From: Tateyamaria omphalii
Lineage (GTDB): Bacteria; Pseudomonadota; Alphaproteobacteria; Rhodobacterales; Rhodobacteraceae
Reading direction: 5' to 3'
Length of the DNA: 64,000 bases
Assembly (NCBI RefSeq): GCF_014651375.1
Contig: NZ_BMWT01000003.1
Location: forward strand, 248,001-312,000
The notes under the pieces were generated by a model, which worked only from the letters and a program-made list of their open reading frames with translations, did no database searches and was not told the DNA's origin. Both the position numbers and the translations under genes were made by a program. How positions within the stretch are numbered: the stretch's first letter is position 1; the number at the start of each line of letters is the position of its first letter. Shown here in pieces: positions 48,267-56,656 of the stretch.

Positions 48267-48926
48267 CTAGCCCGCCGCGTCCTCGGCCGCCTTGCGGAGG
48301 ATCTGGGCGTAGTTCTCTGCCCCTTGGGCCCCGGTGACCAGATATTTGCCGCCAAAGACCATCGACGGCACGCCCGAGATGCCGTGCGAGGTCCAGAATG
48401 CCTGTTTCTCGCGGACACTTTCCTTCAGTTTTCCTGATTGCAGCACGTCTTCGGCGTCGGCCCGATCCAGACCAACGCTTTCTGCGACATCCAGCAGGAC
48501 GCTGCGGTCCGAGACATCGCGCTGGTCTGTGAAATGCGCTTTGAACAGGGCCAGTTTCAAAGGGTGTTGCAGCCCCAGCGCTAAGGCGAAGTCCAGAAGC
48601 TGATGCGCATCGAAGCTGTTGACGATGCGGCTGTCTGGGGAAAAGACAAAGTCGATCCCAAGGCTGGACCCCAGCGCCTGTATCTGGGCTCGGTTCTGTT
48701 TGGATTGTTCCGGTGATGCGCCATATTTTTCGGCGATGTGTTCGGTCAGGTTCTGACCTTCTGGCGGCATGTCAGGATTCAATTCAAACGGGTGCCAGCG
48801 AACGCGCGCGCCTATGCCGGCGGTCCCTAAGGATTGCTCCAACTGTCGGAAGCCCACGATGCACCAAGGGCACATCACGTCTGAAACGATGTCCACGTCG
48901 ACAACAGGTGAGTCGGTATCTGGCAT
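48267..48926 (-). CDS. DsbA-family (FrnE-like) dithiol oxidoreductase
   Basis: 219 residues from the ATG at 48926, with AGGAG upstream. A thioredoxin fold carries the active site [20 protein letters not shown] (CPWC) and the cis-Pro segment [20 protein letters not shown]. The helical insertion (FFELNPDMP-type region [20 protein letters not shown]) is that of FrnE/2-hydroxychromene-isomerase relatives. No signal peptide, so a cytoplasmic location is likely; FrnE-type proteins have been linked to oxidative stress. It lies 4 bases upstream of lipB and is probably co-transcribed with it. Confidence 0.9.
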   Translation of the reverse strand: MPDTDSPVVDVDIVSDVMCPWCIVGFRQLEQSLGTAGIGARVRWHPFELNPDMPPEGQNLTEHIAEKYGASPEQSKQNRAQIQALGSSLGIDFVFSPDSRIVNSFDAHQLLDFALALGLQHPLKLALFKAHFTDQRDVSDRSVLLDVAESVGLDRADAEDVLQSGKLKESVREKQAFWTSHGISGVPSMVFGGKYLVTGAQGAENYAQILRKAAEDAAG

Positions 48927-49081
48927 GATTTGCGCTCCTGTAGCGCTGTTTGTTCGGCATACATCACCTTCATGGGACCAAGTTTCAAGCTTTTGGGCCC
49001 CTGAACGGGCAGGTATGGAATTTGTGACTCCCCAATACGCACGAAATTGATAGCATATGCCCATATTCTGGAGGGTTATTC

Positions 49082-50443
49082 ATGTTCACAAAATCCATTG
49101 CTGTTTCGTTTGTTGCACTGTCCATGGCGATTGTTCCCGCAACGCGTGTGACAGCCGATGCCGGTGACTTCGTCGCCGGTGCCATTATTGGCGGCATCGT
49201 CGGTCACGCGGCAACCAAGCAGAACCAGCGCAGGAAGGCGACGCAGCGCACCTACACAAAGAAAACCTATAAGCCGCGGCTACCATCCACGCAGGAAGGG
49301 CGCGAGATTCAGGCCTCGTTGAACTATTTCGGTTTCAACGCGGGCAGCGTTGACGGGCAGCTGGGGCGTCGGTCGCGCAATGCGATTTCGTCCTATCAAG
49401 CCTATCTCGGTTATCCAGCAACTGGTCAGCTCACCCCGTTTGAGCAGAACCTGCTGATCACGTCCTATAATCGCGCGCAGGCCGGCGGCTATGCCGTGAC
49501 GCAACAGATCGCGACGACGCCGGATGGCACGCGCGGTTTGCTCAAGACCTACCGGGCTGAACTGGCGGGCCAGCAGCCTGCGGTGCCACTGGCACCGAAC
49601 ACGACTATTGTCGTTGCCCCGCAGCCAGTCACCCCCACTGTTGGCACAACTACGACAACCACAGTTGTGGCGGCGGCACCCGAGGCGGCGGCGCCTGCGG
49701 CACCAACCGCAGCGGCAGCACCAGCCTTGCCGAACTTCCTTGGTAGCGGTTCAACTGCATCGCTGGCCTCGCATTGCAACACCGTTTCACTGTTGACCAA
49801 CACCAATGGCGGTTTCACCACGGCGGCGGCGATGACCGACCCTGATGTCGCGCTGAACGAACAGTTCTGCCTTGCGCGGACTTATGCCATTGCGACAAGC
49901 GAGGACATGATTGCCAAGGTGCAAGGCTTTACCCCGGATCAAGTCGCTGCGCAGTGCGAACAGTTTGGTCCCGCCATGCAGCCCTATGTCGCCTCTCTCG
50001 CGCTCAAATCGCAGCCCGAGGTCGTGCAGGACGTTGCAGGTTTCATCCTGACAACAGGTATGTCCCCCGCGCAGTTGCAGGGCACTGCCAAGATTTGCAT
50101 GGGCGTTGGCTACCGCACGGACAACATGGACGTGGCGCTGGGGTCTGCCCTGATGCTTTTTGCCATGGGTGATCATGTCTATGGCGAGATGATGGGTCAC
50201 CATCTGGCGCAGGGCTTTGGCACCAGCAAGCGGATCGATTCTGCGCGTGTCTGGTATGCCGAAGGATTGAAGGCTGTGGATTCCGGCGCGCCTGCCGTGT
50301 TCGCACCGGGCCAGCCCGAGCGTGTGGAATTGCTGCGCCAGGCATCGCTGCGTCTGGGTACGTCGAATTCCGGTCTGGCGGTACCTGCGCAACCCACAGT
50401 CCAGCCTGCTGCACTGCCCACATTCGGTCTGAGCAGCGACTGA
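49082..50443 (+). CDS. Secreted peptidoglycan-binding-domain protein, paralogue 2
   Basis: 453 residues. Signal peptide: MFTKSIAVSFVALSMAIVPA. Next come the glycine-zipper helix DFVAGAIIGGIVGHAATKQN, a basic Arg/Thr/Tyr/Lys linker and a PG_binding_1 domain (STQEGREIQASLNYFGFNAG, SVDGQLGRRSRNAISSYQAY). These ~180 residues closely parallel the protein at 41434-42039. It adds a Pro/Ala/Thr-rich linker (~170-220) and a unique C-terminal domain with four or more Cys (ASHCNTVSLL, NEQFCLARTY, AAQCEQFG, GTAKICMGVG) and the helix MLFAMGDHVYGEMMGHHLAQ. Periplasmic, function unknown. Confidence 0.83.
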   Translation: MFTKSIAVSFVALSMAIVPATRVTADAGDFVAGAIIGGIVGHAATKQNQRRKATQRTYTKKTYKPRLPSTQEGREIQASLNYFGFNAGSVDGQLGRRSRNAISSYQAYLGYPATGQLTPFEQNLLITSYNRAQAGGYAVTQQIATTPDGTRGLLKTYRAELAGQQPAVPLAPNTTIVVAPQPVTPTVGTTTTTTVVAAAPEAAAPAAPTAAAAPALPNFLGSGSTASLASHCNTVSLLTNTNGGFTTAAAMTDPDVALNEQFCLARTYAIATSEDMIAKVQGFTPDQVAAQCEQFGPAMQPYVASLALKSQPEVVQDVAGFILTTGMSPAQLQGTAKICMGVGYRTDNMDVALGSALMLFAMGDHVYGEMMGHHLAQGFGTSKRIDSARVWYAEGLKAVDSGAPAVFAPGQPERVELLRQASLRLGTSNSGLAVPAQPTVQPAALPTFGLSSD

Positions 50444-50467
50444 TAGACACCTCGTTTGAGGATAGAG

Positions 50468-50499
50468 ACCGGGGCCGATCTGCGGCCCCGGTTTTTCTT
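50468..50499 (+). terminator. Rho-independent terminator of the peptidoglycan-binding gene
   Basis: Perfect 9-bp stem ACCGGGGCC/GGCCCCGGT, 7-nt loop, then TTTTCTTT. Confidence 0.9.
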
Positions 50500-50562
50500 T
50501 GAGTTTTCGGTCTTGGCAAGGGGCGCGTTCATCGCTAAACCCCGCTCACCAAGTCAAGGCGT

Positions 50563-50649
50563 GCGGCCGTGGCGGAATTGGTAGACGCGCAGCGTTGAGG
50601 TCGCTGTGAGGTAACACTCGTGCGAGTTCGAGTCTCGCCGGCCGCACCA
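50563..50649 (+). tRNA. tRNA-Leu (anticodon GAG)
   Basis: 87 bases including an encoded CCA. The acceptor stem GCGGCCG/CGGCCGC is perfect; the anticodon loop TTGAGGT in stem CAGCG/CGCTG gives GAG; there is a long class II variable arm as in leucine tRNAs, and the T-loop TTCGAGT sits between CGAG/CTCG-type pairs. Confidence 0.97.
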
Positions 50650-50767
50650 CTTTCTCCGACATCCTGTTTTGAGACCATCGAAACGATGGCAGAGGCCTGT
50701 TTGCTTTGTGGGCTGGTGCGTCTGGAACGTCACGTGCCTTTGCCGCGTTCCGTATCTCTGGCATATC

Positions 50768-50800
50768 GCGGGGCATATCCCTGAAAGAGATATGCCCCGC
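50768..50800. terminator. Hairpin between tRNA-Leu and the ABC transporter
   Basis: Perfect 12-bp inverted repeat GCGGGGCATATC/GATATGCCCCGC with a 9-nt loop, located between the convergent tRNA and ABC genes; GTGGTTTTG follows on the plus strand, so it may terminate tRNA read-through. Confidence 0.55.
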
Positions 50801-50809
50801 GTGGTTTTG

Positions 50810-52567
50810 TCAGGCTGCAAGCGTCTGGCGCTGGCGCAGTGCGCGATAGAGGCCATCTTCGCGCGCCATCAACTCGGCAGGTGTACCGTCTTCGACGATT
50901 CTGCCGCGGTCGAAGACGAGTATGCGGTCCATCCGTTCGACCGTGGCAAGCCGGTGGGCGATGACGAGCGTGGTGCGCCCTTCCATCAATCGCTCGGCGG
51001 CCTCGGCAACGCGCGCTTCGGCTTCGGAGTCGAGCGAAGACGTCGCCTCGTCCATTACCAGAACGGGTGCATCGGACAGGAAGGCGCGTGCGATGGCCAC
51101 ACGCTGACGCTCACCGCCCGACAGCTTCACGCCGCGTTCGCCTACTTCGGTGCCGTACCCTTTGGGCAGGCGGGCGATGAAGTCTCCCGCACCCGCGCGC
51201 TCTGCCGCTTCGCGCACCTCATCCAAGGTGGCCCCGGGACGTGCATAAGCGATATTTTCGGCCAGCGACCGGTGAAACAGCACGGGTTCTTGCGGCACCA
51301 GTGCAATATGACGGCGCAGTTCGGCCAGAGAGACCTGTGCAATGTCCGTATCTCCCAGTGTGATCGCGCCATCCGTCAGCTCGTGAATCCGCTGGATCAG
51401 TTTGACAAAGGTTGTCTTGCCCGAGCCGGACCGCCCGACCAGCCCCACCTTTTGACCAGCGGGTATTTCAACGGAAAGATCGTTGAACAGTGGGCTGGGC
51501 GCGCCAGCATAGCCGTAGGTCACGTGGTTGAAAGCCAGCGTTGCCGCATGCGGTGGCAATGCGGTGGCTGGCAGGCGGGCGATGTCACGTTCTGCAGTGG
51601 CAGACATCAGATCGACCAGCTCTTCGGCATCGTTCACCGATTTCTGCAATTGGCGCACGTGATTGCCGATCTGGCGCAGGTAGCCATCCAGCATGCCAAG
51701 CGCCGACACGACATAGGCAATCTCGCCCGCGCCAGCGTGTCCCTGGACAAAGGCGAGCAGGGCACCACCAAGCACACCGGCCCGCAGGACCCACAGCGAC
51801 AGGTCCTGCGTCAGCCCGGACCATGTACCGCGCTGCCACGTCCGGCGTGTTCTGTGCGCCCACTTCGACAGAACGCAACCCAGTCGGTCATCCTCACGTA
51901 TTTCGCCCGCATGGGCGCGCACAACTGCATTTGATGTGATGGCATCAGCCAGCGCACCGGACACCCGACTGTCCTGCGCATTTGACAGCCGTGCGGCTGG
52001 GGCGACCCAGAACAGGGTGAGGATCAGCGATAGGGTGAGAAACAGCATGGCGCCCAAAGCCGCGACAAGGCCGACTTGCCATTGGAACGTCGTCAATGTG
52101 CCAATTGTGCCTAACAACACCAATGTCGACGGCAACAGTGCAAGCAGTAATACGTCGGCCATATCGTCCAAAGCCCAGGCACCCCGCGTAATTTGACGCA
52201 CTGTCGACCCGGCAAAGGCGTTGGCATGCCAGTCTGCGGGCAACCGCTGGACATGGGCGAAGGCTTCGGATTCTGCCAAGCGCATTGTTGGAATGGTGAG
52301 CGCAATGATCGAGAAATAGCTGAGAATTTTCGCAGTAATCGACACCGCGCCAAGCCCAAGCAGCATCGCAAACGCACCCCAGGGGGAAGCACTTTCTGAT
52401 ACCGCGGCGACAAGGTGCCCGGTCACAACAGGGATGGCCACGTCGGCTGCCGTTGAGATCAGGACAAGAAAGAGAATGGCCGCGAGGAGGCCACGTCTGC
52501 GCAACCACAGACGCAGGGCAAAGGTAAGAACGCGCGCAAAGGCGCCTTTGGCTGACATGCGGGACAT
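50810..52567 (-). CDS. ABC exporter (fused permease and ATPase)
   Basis: 585 residues from the ATG at 52567; the start is uncertain (ATG at 52558 is close, neither has a clear Shine-Dalgarno). Six transmembrane helices lie in the first ~300 residues. The nucleotide-binding domain has Walker A VGRSGSGKTTF, a Q-loop in VPQEPVLFHRSLAENIAY, signature VKLSGGERQRVAIARAFLSD, Walker B APVLVMDEATSSLDSEAE and H-loop LVIAHRLATVERM, all intact. The MsbA/multidrug-type half-transporter acts as a homodimer; the substrate is unknown. It is isolated, with no partner genes. Confidence 0.9.
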   Translation of the reverse strand: MSRMSAKGAFARVLTFALRLWLRRRGLLAAILFLVLISTAADVAIPVVTGHLVAAVSESASPWGAFAMLLGLGAVSITAKILSYFSIIALTIPTMRLAESEAFAHVQRLPADWHANAFAGSTVRQITRGAWALDDMADVLLLALLPSTLVLLGTIGTLTTFQWQVGLVAALGAMLFLTLSLILTLFWVAPAARLSNAQDSRVSGALADAITSNAVVRAHAGEIREDDRLGCVLSKWAHRTRRTWQRGTWSGLTQDLSLWVLRAGVLGGALLAFVQGHAGAGEIAYVVSALGMLDGYLRQIGNHVRQLQKSVNDAEELVDLMSATAERDIARLPATALPPHAATLAFNHVTYGYAGAPSPLFNDLSVEIPAGQKVGLVGRSGSGKTTFVKLIQRIHELTDGAITLGDTDIAQVSLAELRRHIALVPQEPVLFHRSLAENIAYARPGATLDEVREAAERAGAGDFIARLPKGYGTEVGERGVKLSGGERQRVAIARAFLSDAPVLVMDEATSSLDSEAEARVAEAAERLMEGRTTLVIAHRLATVERMDRILVFDRGRIVEDGTPAELMAREDGLYRALRQRQTLAA

Positions 52568-53383
52568 GAAACGTTCGCGGACAGTAAAGCCGCGCCTATT
52601 CTTCAAATGAAAAGATGTCCAAAGGTTGGACGTTAGCAACTGACGTATTTGGCTGGGTTAGCCGCGTGCTGTCAGGATGGGAAAGCTCCGACACGGACGC
52701 GTCCCGGGAGGAAATACATGCTGATAATCATAGTTGCCCTCCTTGCTAAACGACACCTTGGGGTTGAACTACTGGCAACTGAATATGCGAGTCAAGCGCG
52801 GCATCTGCCTTTGGGCAATTCTGCGCCGAGCGATGGGCCGACGGGCTGGTTCGGGAGGGCGTTGGCGTGCAGCTTCGAGTGGCTTCAAGCCGCGGCCGTC
52901 GCTTGCGCTGTGTTGACCGGGTCGAAACCCCTCGCGCCTTACATCATGTCGGGCCTTTTTGCCGTCGCGATCGGCGAATGTGTTGGTGGAAAACGGGCGT
53001 CTCTGTCGCTTGCACCACCGCGCCGATATGTGCCGGGAGGTGGTCCCAACCTATCACAGAGGATCGAAGGATGGCGCAAGAGGATTTGAACCGGTGCCTT
53101 GTCGTTTCCTGAACTCTCGGCCTGACGGCGACGCGCGCGTCCTTGTTCGTGTGAGCAATGTCAATCGTGATCGCATTGTAGATGGGACACTTGAGTGGTT
53201 GATGCTCCTCGACAAAGGCCTTGCTGATGCAAAAGTGGCTGTCTACCATAGTGGTGCTTTTGGGAAAGCATCCAGGTCCGCGGAAAGCTGTCATCGGCAC
53301 CCCAGTACAAAGACCGACACACTTATCTCGGTATGTCTCATGCTCGTACCCAGCGGACCGTCGAGCCGAAAGTGAGAATTCCG
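52568..53383. other. Gene-poor stretch between the ABC exporter and the ankyrin gene
   Basis: About 816 bases with no confident gene except the weak ORF at 52718. Short overlapping frames on both strands look random. At 53069-53095 the minus strand reads like a degenerate tRNA T-arm/acceptor end, but pairing is poor. This is the least explained part of the window. Confidence 0.6.
52718..53089 (+). CDS. Possible small hypothetical protein
   Basis: 123-residue frame starting MLIIIVALLAKRHLGVELLA after a strong GGGAGG Shine-Dalgarno 6-7 bases from the ATG. A moderately hydrophobic stretch (AAAVACAVLTGSKPLAPYIM and SGLFAVAIGECVG) is present, but amino-acid composition is not convincing and no family is recognised. 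It may be a decayed gene or chance. Confidence 0.3.
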   Translation: MLIIIVALLAKRHLGVELLATEYASQARHLPLGNSAPSDGPTGWFGRALACSFEWLQAAAVACAVLTGSKPLAPYIMSGLFAVAIGECVGGKRASLSLAPPRRYVPGGGPNLSQRIEGWRKRI

Positions 53384-54925
53384 ATGACAAAATCCCTTGA
53401 ACAACTGCGCCGTGATGCCAAGGCGCTTCGCAAAGACCACGAGGCTGGTGATGTCCGTGCGCGCCAGCGCATTGCGAACTACCCGCCACGCTCCGACGAT
53501 GTTGCCCTTAAACATGCGGACTATCTGCATGTGATTGCGCGCGAAAATGGCTTTCTGTCGTGGCCCGCGCTCAAATTTGCTGTCGATATGGTTGGGATGG
53601 AGACGGCGGCCAAGCGGCAGCGTCTGAAGGCGGCCCTTTATAATGGTCAGTTCAGTGTGGCCGACCAATTGCTGGACGATACGCCAACCCTTGCGGAAGG
53701 CGATTTTAGCCTGTGCGTGGGTCTTTATCGCAAGGTGGATGTGCTGGCGTTTTTGCAGGAAAGCCCTGAGATGGCGACGCAGTTGGTTGGCAACATCGCC
53801 CCTCCGTTGACCGTTCTGGCGCGGTCAAAATGGATTCATCATGCGCCCGAACTGGTGGACGAAATGCTGGACATTGCGCGTGCGCTTGTCATGAATGGCG
53901 CAGATGTCGACCTGGGGTCACCCATGTATGATGGCAATCCCCACAAGCTGTCGCCGCTCTATTTCGCGATTGGGCACGCAAACAATATGCAGCTTGGCCG
54001 CTGGTTGCTTGAAAACGGTGCCAACCCCAATGATGACGAGAGCCTGTATCACGCGACCGAACTAGGACATCACGAGGGTTTGCGGATGCTGCTCAAGCAT
54101 GGGGCTGACCCAAAGGGGACCAATGCGTTGCTGCGCGCGATGGATTTTCAGGACACAACCGCGGTTCAAATGCTGATCGACCATGGCGCTCAGGTTGATG
54201 AGTTCAATAATGCGTATGTTGGGGGCGAGGCGCCCTGGGTCGTGCCAGCCCTGCACCAGGCGGCGCGGAGGATGGCCAACCCTGACATGATCGAACTGAT
54301 CTTGCAGAACGGCGCCGATGTGAACCGTCGCTTTCAGGGGGCAACACCGTATGCCTACGCCCGTGTTTTTGGCAACAAAACCTTGGCCCGGATGCTTGCG
54401 GACCGGGGGGCTGATACGACGCTAAGCGAAATTGAGCAGAGTCTTGCGGCAGCAGCGGACGCAGCACCAAGTGTGAAACGTCTCGATCCCGATCAGATCC
54501 CCGAAGCGTACCGCAACATCATTCGAATGATCTTGCATATCCCGGGCAAGCTGGAGCATGTCAAAAGACTAGTTGCATTGGGAGCAGCCTTTGATCTTCC
54601 GGACACGGAAGGATTGACCCCGGTTCACGTTGCGGGATGGGAAGGGCTGCCGGATGTTTTGGAGTACCTGTTGTCGCTAAAGCCCGACCTCACGCACGTG
54701 AACAGTTACGGTGGCACGCTTCTGTCCACGATCCTGCATGGGTCGGAAAACTGCCCGCAACGAGGCGAACGCGATTATGTGGCTTGCCTACGCCTTGTGC
54801 TGAGTGAGGGAGTGGCCCTGCCGCGCCGTGCGGTCGAAATGGCCGGGCCAGAGCAGATATCGGAGTTCCTGATTGACTGGGCCGACCAGCATCCAGAGCA
54901 GGTGGTTGACGGTGGTGTGGGCTAG
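53384..54925 (+). CDS. Ankyrin-repeat protein
   Basis: 513 residues from the ATG at 53384 (MTKSLEQLRRDAKALRKDHE); earlier in-frame codons lack support. The N-terminal ~60 residues are a basic helical module (DAKALRKDHEAGDVRARQRI). Ankyrin-like units follow: ARALVMNGADVDLG, SPLYFAIGHANNMQLGRWLL then ENGANPNDDESL, LRMLLKHGADPKGT, VQMLIDHGAQVDEF, IELILQNGADVNRR and, after a spacer, GLTPVHVAGWEGLPDVLEYL. No signal peptide or membrane segment is seen. Likely a cytoplasmic protein-interaction scaffold; partner unknown. Confidence 0.85.
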   Translation: MTKSLEQLRRDAKALRKDHEAGDVRARQRIANYPPRSDDVALKHADYLHVIARENGFLSWPALKFAVDMVGMETAAKRQRLKAALYNGQFSVADQLLDDTPTLAEGDFSLCVGLYRKVDVLAFLQESPEMATQLVGNIAPPLTVLARSKWIHHAPELVDEMLDIARALVMNGADVDLGSPMYDGNPHKLSPLYFAIGHANNMQLGRWLLENGANPNDDESLYHATELGHHEGLRMLLKHGADPKGTNALLRAMDFQDTTAVQMLIDHGAQVDEFNNAYVGGEAPWVVPALHQAARRMANPDMIELILQNGADVNRRFQGATPYAYARVFGNKTLARMLADRGADTTLSEIEQSLAAAADAAPSVKRLDPDQIPEAYRNIIRMILHIPGKLEHVKRLVALGAAFDLPDTEGLTPVHVAGWEGLPDVLEYLLSLKPDLTHVNSYGGTLLSTILHGSENCPQRGERDYVACLRLVLSEGVALPRRAVEMAGPEQISEFLIDWADQHPEQVVDGGVG

Positions 54926-55001
54926 CTCGGTCGTTTCGACATGTGTTCGAGGGTCGTAGTGGTTTAGGGCGGCGCCGGATTCTGACATTGGCGGCAATAA
55001 A

Positions 55002-55030
55002 GTCAGGCCGCGTTTTGTACGCGGCCTGAC
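55002..55030 (-). terminator. Rho-independent terminator of the GNAT gene
   Basis: Perfect 12-bp stem GTCAGGCCGCGT/ACGCGGCCTGAC with a 5-nt loop; the minus strand continues with TTTATTG. It can also stop ankyrin-gene transcripts. Confidence 0.85.
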
Positions 55031-55036
55031 CAATGA

Positions 55037-55489
55037 TCAGCGTTTCAGCTCCATCTGCGCGTTTTCAAATGGCAGACCGTCGTCATCCACGGCACGTCTT
55101 GAAAGTTCTTTGAACCCGAGTGCGTTGTAGAAATCCAGCGCTTGGACGTTTTCGGTGTAAACCTCTAACGACAACGCGCCTTTCAGGTCCAATGCGTGCG
55201 TAATCAAGCGGCGCCCGATCCCGGTACCTTGGCAATGTGGTGCAACGAACAAGCCGCCAACAAAGGTGTCGAGCAAGCTGATGAAACCAACCGGCACTTC
55301 GTCCTGAATGGCAACCCAAGTCTCGGCGTTAGGCAAGTATTGCGTTTCGATCAAGTAACGCTGCTCCAGCAGGCGTTCATGGCCGACAAAGGCATGTGCA
55401 AGACTGGACGCGTCAAACCAGATGTTTGACAGTTTTTTCAAGTCCGTTGCCGACTGGTAGGCACGGATGCGTATTTCCATGTTTTTCAT
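55037..55489 (-). CDS. GNAT-family N-acetyltransferase
   Basis: 150 residues; start at 55489 or three codons later (MEIRIRAYQSATDLKKL). The core motif GGLFVAPHCQGTGIGRRLIT carries the Q-G-x-G-I-G acetyl-CoA loop, and SLEVYTENVQALDFYNALGF is the typical C-terminal NxxAxxFY element. The N-terminal WFDASSLAHAFVGHE recalls YjaB/phosphinothricin-type GNATs. The substrate is unknown. A separate terminator-like hairpin lies 34 bases upstream on the same strand. Confidence 0.87.
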   Translation of the reverse strand: MKNMEIRIRAYQSATDLKKLSNIWFDASSLAHAFVGHERLLEQRYLIETQYLPNAETWVAIQDEVPVGFISLLDTFVGGLFVAPHCQGTGIGRRLITHALDLKGALSLEVYTENVQALDFYNALGFKELSRRAVDDDGLPFENAQMELKR

Positions 55490-55522
55490 GATGGTCCCAA
55501 AGGTGTTTATGCATAGAAAGAA

Positions 55523-55539
55523 AGCGCCCGACAGGCGCT
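55523..55539 (-). terminator. Orphan terminator-like hairpin upstream of the GNAT gene
   Basis: AGCGCC/GGCGCT stem with a 5-nt loop followed on the minus strand by TTTCTTTC. No minus-strand gene precedes it, since the next gene to the right is plus-strand yihY. Confidence 0.5.
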
Positions 55540-55747
55540 GAGGCTTACCGCGTCTTGCGGTTCAAAAGCGGCTTCTGTGCATAAATCTCCTTCTGTCGAC
55601 GCCGAGTAGATATTGGCTTCTGCCAATGACCGCAAGGCCGATGCCGGGCCGTCCAAGTGGCCTGCAGTGTTTTTCCATTTGAAGCATCGGTTTGAACTGG
55701 GCGGAAGTGTTGAGAAACACGTGCGGGTTCCATACCCTTGGTCGGAC

Positions 55748-56656
55748 ATGACGCACCAGGAAACACAAAACAAACCGCCCAAGGATGTTGCCCTGTGGTG
55801 GCGGGCTATTACCCATGTGGCGAGATTGAACGATGAAAAGCATCTGGGCTTGATTGCCGCTGGTGTTGCTTTTTATGCCATCCTTGCGGTGTTTCCGGGA
55901 ATTGCCGCAACTATCGCTCTTTGGGGGATCATTGGCGATCCAGCCCTTGCGCTGGAGCAGATCGAGGAGTTCCGGCCCCTGATCCCGTCTGATGTCTATG
56001 GTCTGCTCACGGGGCAGTTGACGACCTTGGCGACGACGGATGGTTTGACGCTTGGATGGGCGTCACTCCTGTCTTTTGGCTTTGCATTGTGGTCGGCGCG
56101 GGCGGGCGTTGCTGCTTTGATGCAAGGGCTGAACGCAATCTATGATGCGCCGAACCGGTCAGGTTTGTCGCATTATTTGCGTGCATTTCTGTTGACGCTC
56201 AGCCTGATTGGGGTCGTGCTGACCGCCATGGCATGCATCGTTGTGGTGCCAGTCATTCTGGCCTTTTTACCGCTGGGGCCTTGGGCGAACCTTGGGGTTG
56301 AGCTGTTGCGCTGGGGTGTTGGCATCGGCGTGCTGCTGGTGGGTTTTGCTGTGATCTACCGGCTGGGTCCGAACCTTGAAGGCAAACGACCGCGCCTGAT
56401 TTCGCCCGGGGTTGTTTTTGCTGTCATTTGCTGGATTGCTGCGTCCAGCGGGTTTTCTGTCTATTTGCAGAACTTCGGTCGCTACAACGAGATCTACGGC
56501 TCGATCGGCGCGGTGATTGTCATGCTCATGTGGCTCTTCATCAGTGCCTATTTGGTGCTGCTAGGGGGCGCGTTGAATGCAGAACTGGCCCGCGCGCGCC
56601 GGGCCAAGCTGGCTATCCCAGAGCCATCAGCCACATCCACGCCGTCAGGATCGTAA
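55748..56656 (+). CDS. YihY/BrkB-family inner membrane protein
   Basis: 302 residues from the ATG at 55748 (MTHQETQNKPPKDVALWWRA); upstream codons overlap a hairpin region. Family features: HLGLIAAGVAFYAILAVFPG, FGFALWSARAGVAALMQGLN with AIYDAPNRSG, RLGPNLEGKRPRLISPGVVF and SIGAVIVMLMWLFISAYLVL with LGGALNAELARARR at the end. About six membrane helices. Formerly called 'ribonuclease BN'; the true role is unclear. Its 3' end overlaps the convergent AEC gene by 44 bases. Confidence 0.9.
   Translation: MTHQETQNKPPKDVALWWRAITHVARLNDEKHLGLIAAGVAFYAILAVFPGIAATIALWGIIGDPALALEQIEEFRPLIPSDVYGLLTGQLTTLATTDGLTLGWASLLSFGFALWSARAGVAALMQGLNAIYDAPNRSGLSHYLRAFLLTLSLIGVVLTAMACIVVVPVILAFLPLGPWANLGVELLRWGVGIGVLLVGFAVIYRLGPNLEGKRPRLISPGVVFAVICWIAASSGFSVYLQNFGRYNEIYGSIGAVIVMLMWLFISAYLVLLGGALNAELARARRAKLAIPEPSATSTPSGS

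Noticed and set aside
47546-48337. 263-codon plus-strand frame
   Set aside because: Antisense of lipB, which has all its catalytic motifs on the minus strand.
50554-50856. Minus-strand frame containing 'CGRRDSNSHECYLTATSTLR'
   Set aside because: A false translation of the tRNA-Leu gene and its flank.
53069-53095. tRNA-like 3' end on the minus strand (GGTTCAAATCC...GCGCCA)
   Set aside because: The T-stem pairs in only about two of five positions and no matching 5' acceptor strand lies nearby; it is either chance or a very decayed fragment, so no attachment site is claimed.
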